DNA from: UBA11612 sp964475755
GTDB taxonomy: Bacteria; Pseudomonadota; Alphaproteobacteria; Rhodospirillales; Rhodospirillaceae
DNA: 64,000 bases
Assembly (NCBI GenBank): GCA_964475755.1
Contig: CAYYXR010000011.1
Location: 1-64,000, forward strand
Direction: 5' to 3'
Within the stretch, counting starts at the first letter, position 1; each line of letters opens with the position of its first letter. The notes beneath the pieces were generated by a model, which was not told where the DNA came from, ran no database searches, and saw only the letters and a list, made by a program, of their open reading frames with translations. The position numbers and the translations under genes are program-made. Below, piece by piece: positions 61,874 through 64,000 of this stretch.

Positions 61874-62077
61874 CTAGATTCCAAATTTTTTGTACAAGAC
61901 CAGCGCAAGAAGGGTGAGTACGGCGAACGCCTGCGTTGCGACTCGCAAACGCATTAATTTATTTGCGTATTTACGATTGAATTCACCACCAGCGACAAAG
62001 CTCACCAACCCGGTCGCTAGGACAATAAACACCGCAACCATGGCGGCAATCAGCAGAATGTTCAGGGCCAGTTCCAT
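61874..62077 (-). CDS. HIG1-type twin-transmembrane protein
   Basis: A 67-residue membrane protein. Two helices (about 5-28 and 48-63) flank the loop GGEFNRKYANKLMRLRV, the HIG_1_N signature. Mitochondrial relatives associate with respiratory complexes III and IV. In Alphaproteobacteria it is a common single small gene, so a respiratory-chain link is likely by homology. It is divergent from a receiver gene. Confidence 0.88.
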   Translation of the reverse strand: MELALNILLIAAMVAVFIVLATGLVSFVAGGEFNRKYANKLMRLRVATQAFAVLTLLALVLYKKFGI

Positions 62078-62235
62078 AGCGCATCCAGTGCACGGAAAAT
62101 TAATAAGATCAGATAGCTATGTTCTCTACGCCGCTATCGGATTTGGCGCAAGAAACTCTTCCTAAACTGTCGGTGATTGTGGGTCTCGCTGAGGGGGTTT
62201 ATTGTATCCGCCACAATGGCTATTCGGGGGCACAC

Positions 62236-62616
62236 GTGCAAGGCAGGGTTTTGGTCGTCGACGATAATGTGATGGTTCGCGAATCTTATACCGAACTTTT
62301 ACGCGGTCGCGGATACGAAGTTGAACAGGCTGGAGACGGCGAACAGGCCTTGGCCGTCATGCGTTCTAAACAGATGGATTTGGCTATCGTTGACGTCATG
62401 ATGCCAAGTATGGGCGGCCTGGAACTCCGCCAACGCCTCGACGAAAGCAGCCCGAAGGTTGCAACGATATTGGTAACTGGACAGCCGGCACGGGTTGAAG
62501 AATTAGTCTAAGATGACCCAGATTTTGTGTCTGGAAAAATCTCCATTCTTTATAAGCCGGTTCACCCGGTTAAGCTTCTGGCCGAAGTGGATAAGCACCT
62601 CCAACCTGCGCCTTAA
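62236..62616 (+). pseudogene. CheY-like single-domain response regulator interrupted by an in-frame TAA
   Basis: From a GTG at 62236 (GGGGG five bases upstream) the frame encodes a receiver: acidic pair in VVDD, phosphoacceptor Asp53 (LAIVDVMMPSMGG) and Thr81. A TAA at 62509-62511 then stops it at codon 92. The same frame continues after the stop for 34 codons to TAA at 62614-62616, and this part encodes the missing end of the domain, including the conserved lysine (K107 in ILYKPVHPVKLL). The parts line up with no frame change, so one substitution accounts for it. An earlier ATG at 62119 adds 39 unlike residues. It is a recent pseudogene, a sequencing error, or an unusual read-through. Confidence 0.8.
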
Positions 62617-62617
62617 A

Positions 62618-63004
62618 CTAAATTGAGAAACTTTCACCGCAGCCGCAGCGGCTCTTTTCGTTGGGATTGTTAAAAACAAACCCGCTTTCCAACTTGCTTA
62701 CTCTGTAATCCAACTCGCTGCCGAGCAAGAACATCACAGCTTTCGGGTCAACAAACACCTTTGCCCCGTTGTGTTCGACCACATCCTCGAATTTCTTGGG
62801 TTCCTCAGCGTACTCGACAACGTAAGACATTCCCGAGCAGCCGGTACTGGCGATACCTACGCGGATGCCAAGAACAGGCTTCTCTGCCTTAGCAACGATG
62901 TCCTTAATCCGCTGCGCTGCGGCATCCGAAATTTTAATCGGCGGCGGTGGTGCGGCGCGATTTTCCGTGTTCCCTGCCGAAGGTTGTCCGATTGTACTCA
63001 TCAC
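62618..63004 (-). CDS. sufA: SufA/IscA-family A-type Fe-S carrier
   Basis: A 128-residue A-type carrier that passes Fe-S clusters to targets. The three conserved cysteines are in GIASTGCSGMSY and SRCGCGESF. The first 20 residues are a proline-rich extension before the core starting at PIKISDAAAQRI. It is last of the SUF group, 46 bases after the sufT gene. Confidence 0.93.
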   Translation of the reverse strand: MMSTIGQPSAGNTENRAAPPPPIKISDAAAQRIKDIVAKAEKPVLGIRVGIASTGCSGMSYVVEYAEEPKKFEDVVEHNGAKVFVDPKAVMFLLGSELDYRVSKLESGFVFNNPNEKSRCGCGESFSI

Positions 63005-63050
63005 CTAGCCTCTAATTCCTAAATTACATATAGGTGTGTTTGCGATCTTT

Positions 63051-63449
63051 TCAAAACATATCCAGGGCGACCTTGGCCACCTCCGACATGTTTGCGGGCG
63101 TCCATGGAGGATCCCAGGTAATCGTCACTGCAACTTCGCCAACACCTGCCAAATTCGCCGCAGCATCTGCAACTTCTTGAGGCAGCGTACCCGCAACCGG
63201 GCATGCCGGCGCGGTGAGTGTCATAGTGATCTTCACATCGCCGGAGTCGGCGACGGCGAGGTCGTAGATCAAACCCAAATCGTAAATGTTCACCGGAATT
63301 TCGGGATCATAGACCGTACGCAATGCTTCCACGACCTCATCTTCCGTCGATACGGGGACGCTTGGATCACGGGGCGCGCCAGAACGAATAACATCGCCTT
63401 CTTGCGGCGCGTCTTCGTCGCCCGCAGGCATGGAGTACGGCGGCATCAT
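63051..63449 (-). CDS. sufT: SufT-like DUF59/MIP18-family Fe-S assembly factor
   Basis: A 132-residue protein. The DUF59 domain runs from about residue 30: VVEALRTVYDPEIPVNIYDLGLIYDL, then VKITMTLTAPACPVAGTLPQEV with the conserved cysteine, and a closing VTITWDPPWTPANMS. SufT helps mature Fe-S proteins. It lies between sufU and sufA genes. Confidence 0.93.
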   Translation of the reverse strand: MMPPYSMPAGDEDAPQEGDVIRSGAPRDPSVPVSTEDEVVEALRTVYDPEIPVNIYDLGLIYDLAVADSGDVKITMTLTAPACPVAGTLPQEVADAAANLAGVGEVAVTITWDPPWTPANMSEVAKVALDMF

Positions 63450-63498
63450 TGATCAAAGTTCCTATCGTTATTCATCACACATACATCCAATTCCAAGT

Positions 63499-63999
63499 TC
63501 ACTTTTCTGTGGTCGCTTTGTCTTTACCTTCGAGACATGATTTCAACGCATGCCAGGGCAATGTCGCGCATTTCACACGCACCGGAAATTGACGCACCCC
63601 TGATAGCGACGCCAATTTATCGACGCTATCTGCCATCTCCGCGGGAAGCCTGCTCTTCACGCCATCTACCTCGGCCTTACCTGTGCACAATTCGTGCACG
63701 GCAGCGGTTAACGCTTGAACATCTTCGGTAGTCTTTCCTCTCAACGCCTCAGTCATCATAGACGCGGAGGCGATGCTAATGGCGCACCCCTTGCCTTCGA
63801 ACGCTAAGTCCTCTATCGCACCATCCTCGCCAACCCGCGCTGTAACCGTGAGACGGTCGCCGCACATTGGATTGTTGCCTTGCGCCTTGCACGTGTGGTG
63901 CTCAACGACACGGAAATTCCGCGGACTCTTACCGTGGTCGAGGATGATTTCTTGATATAGGGAACGCAAGTCGTCTGAGATTGGTGCAGCGACATTCAC
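63499..63999 (-). CDS. sufU: SufU-type NifU/IscU-like sulfur-transfer or scaffold protein
   Basis: A 166-residue IscU-fold protein. Three cysteines are in place: C46 (NPMCGD), C72 (GKGCAIS) and C144 (VKCATLPW). An insertion of about 18 residues before the last, characteristic of SufU, is present. SufU accepts sulfur from SufS or acts as scaffold. It starts with GTG at 63999, one base from the window end; a start further upstream cannot be excluded. SufS, SufB, SufC and SufD would lie beyond the edge. Confidence 0.92.
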   Translation of the reverse strand: MNVAAPISDDLRSLYQEIILDHGKSPRNFRVVEHHTCKAQGNNPMCGDRLTVTARVGEDGAIEDLAFEGKGCAISIASASMMTEALRGKTTEDVQALTAAVHELCTGKAEVDGVKSRLPAEMADSVDKLASLSGVRQFPVRVKCATLPWHALKSCLEGKDKATTEK

Positions 64000-64000
64000 A

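Noticed and set aside
1..64000. CRISPR arrays, prophage, integrase-flanked island
   Set aside because: No evenly spaced direct repeats, phage structural genes or integrases were seen; the tRNA-Val gene has no duplicated 3' end nearby.

Overview
The window is a gene-dense chromosomal segment of an alphaproteobacterium of moderate GC. The assignment rests on gene content and order: an NDUFA12-type complex I subunit, a HIG1-type twin-transmembrane protein, DUF2155 and DUF455 proteins, an RNase E with an acidic insertion in its S1 domain and a C-terminal GWW motif, and the order amiC-mrcA-prfB divergent from rne. The order within the class cannot be fixed from the sequence. There is no CRISPR array, prophage, rRNA operon or insertion sequence. 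The only transposase-like gene is a REP-associated tyrosine transposase.

Layout. 1-51: 5' part of tRNA-Met. 182-2935: a sulfur-relay set for tRNA thiolation (cysteine desulfurase, 2Fe-2S ferredoxin, mnmA). 3186-9599: alpha/beta hydrolase, anmK, tyrS and a giant AsmA/YhdP-like protein. 9765-14109: glnE, a BCP peroxiredoxin with a lysine-rich tail, and a ferritin-like DUF455 protein. 14124-19293: prfB (with a programmed +1 frameshift), mrcA and amiC, for peptidoglycan synthesis and cleavage. 19864-22713: rne after a long leader. 22749-25113: an aminotransferase and a degenerate gamma-glutamyltransferase-like lipoprotein. 25256-27484: periplasmic quality control (M48 protease, DsbA). 27527-30601: a DUF2786-like protein, an isolated flgE, and thiSG. 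30828-35689: aroQ-accB-accC-aat facing DUF2155, two tandem mlaD genes and NDUFA12.

36049-39729: B12-dependent ribonucleotide reductase with a candidate pair of NrdR boxes. 39788-40783: a stand-alone CD-NTase-like protein with a degenerate catalytic triad. 40780-47131: serA, ridA, a GNAT/COG3146 protein, the RAYT, an acyl-CoA thioesterase and parE. 47149-50903: a valine-catabolic operon (isobutyryl-CoA dehydrogenase, 3-hydroxyisobutyryl-CoA hydrolase, 3-hydroxyisobutyrate dehydrogenase) plus one unknown gene, divergent from a CoA-acylating aldehyde dehydrogenase (51115-52548).

52727-58347 is the most unusual block: a compact surface-fibre locus with three DUF4402-like pilins, a PapD-type chaperone and a 938-residue usher-like protein that ends in Ig-like/SdrD-B-like domains. 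It is divergent from an OmpR-type response regulator (58528-59241). 59560-64000: tRNA-Val, an N-formylglutamate-amidohydrolase-like protein, an unknown acidic protein behind a good promoter, a HIG1 protein, a CheY-like receiver interrupted by an in-frame TAA, and the end of a SUF iron-sulfur operon (sufU, sufT, sufA). The SUF genes, the desulfurase/ferredoxin/mnmA set and thiSG all handle sulfur transfer, at the two ends and the middle of the window.
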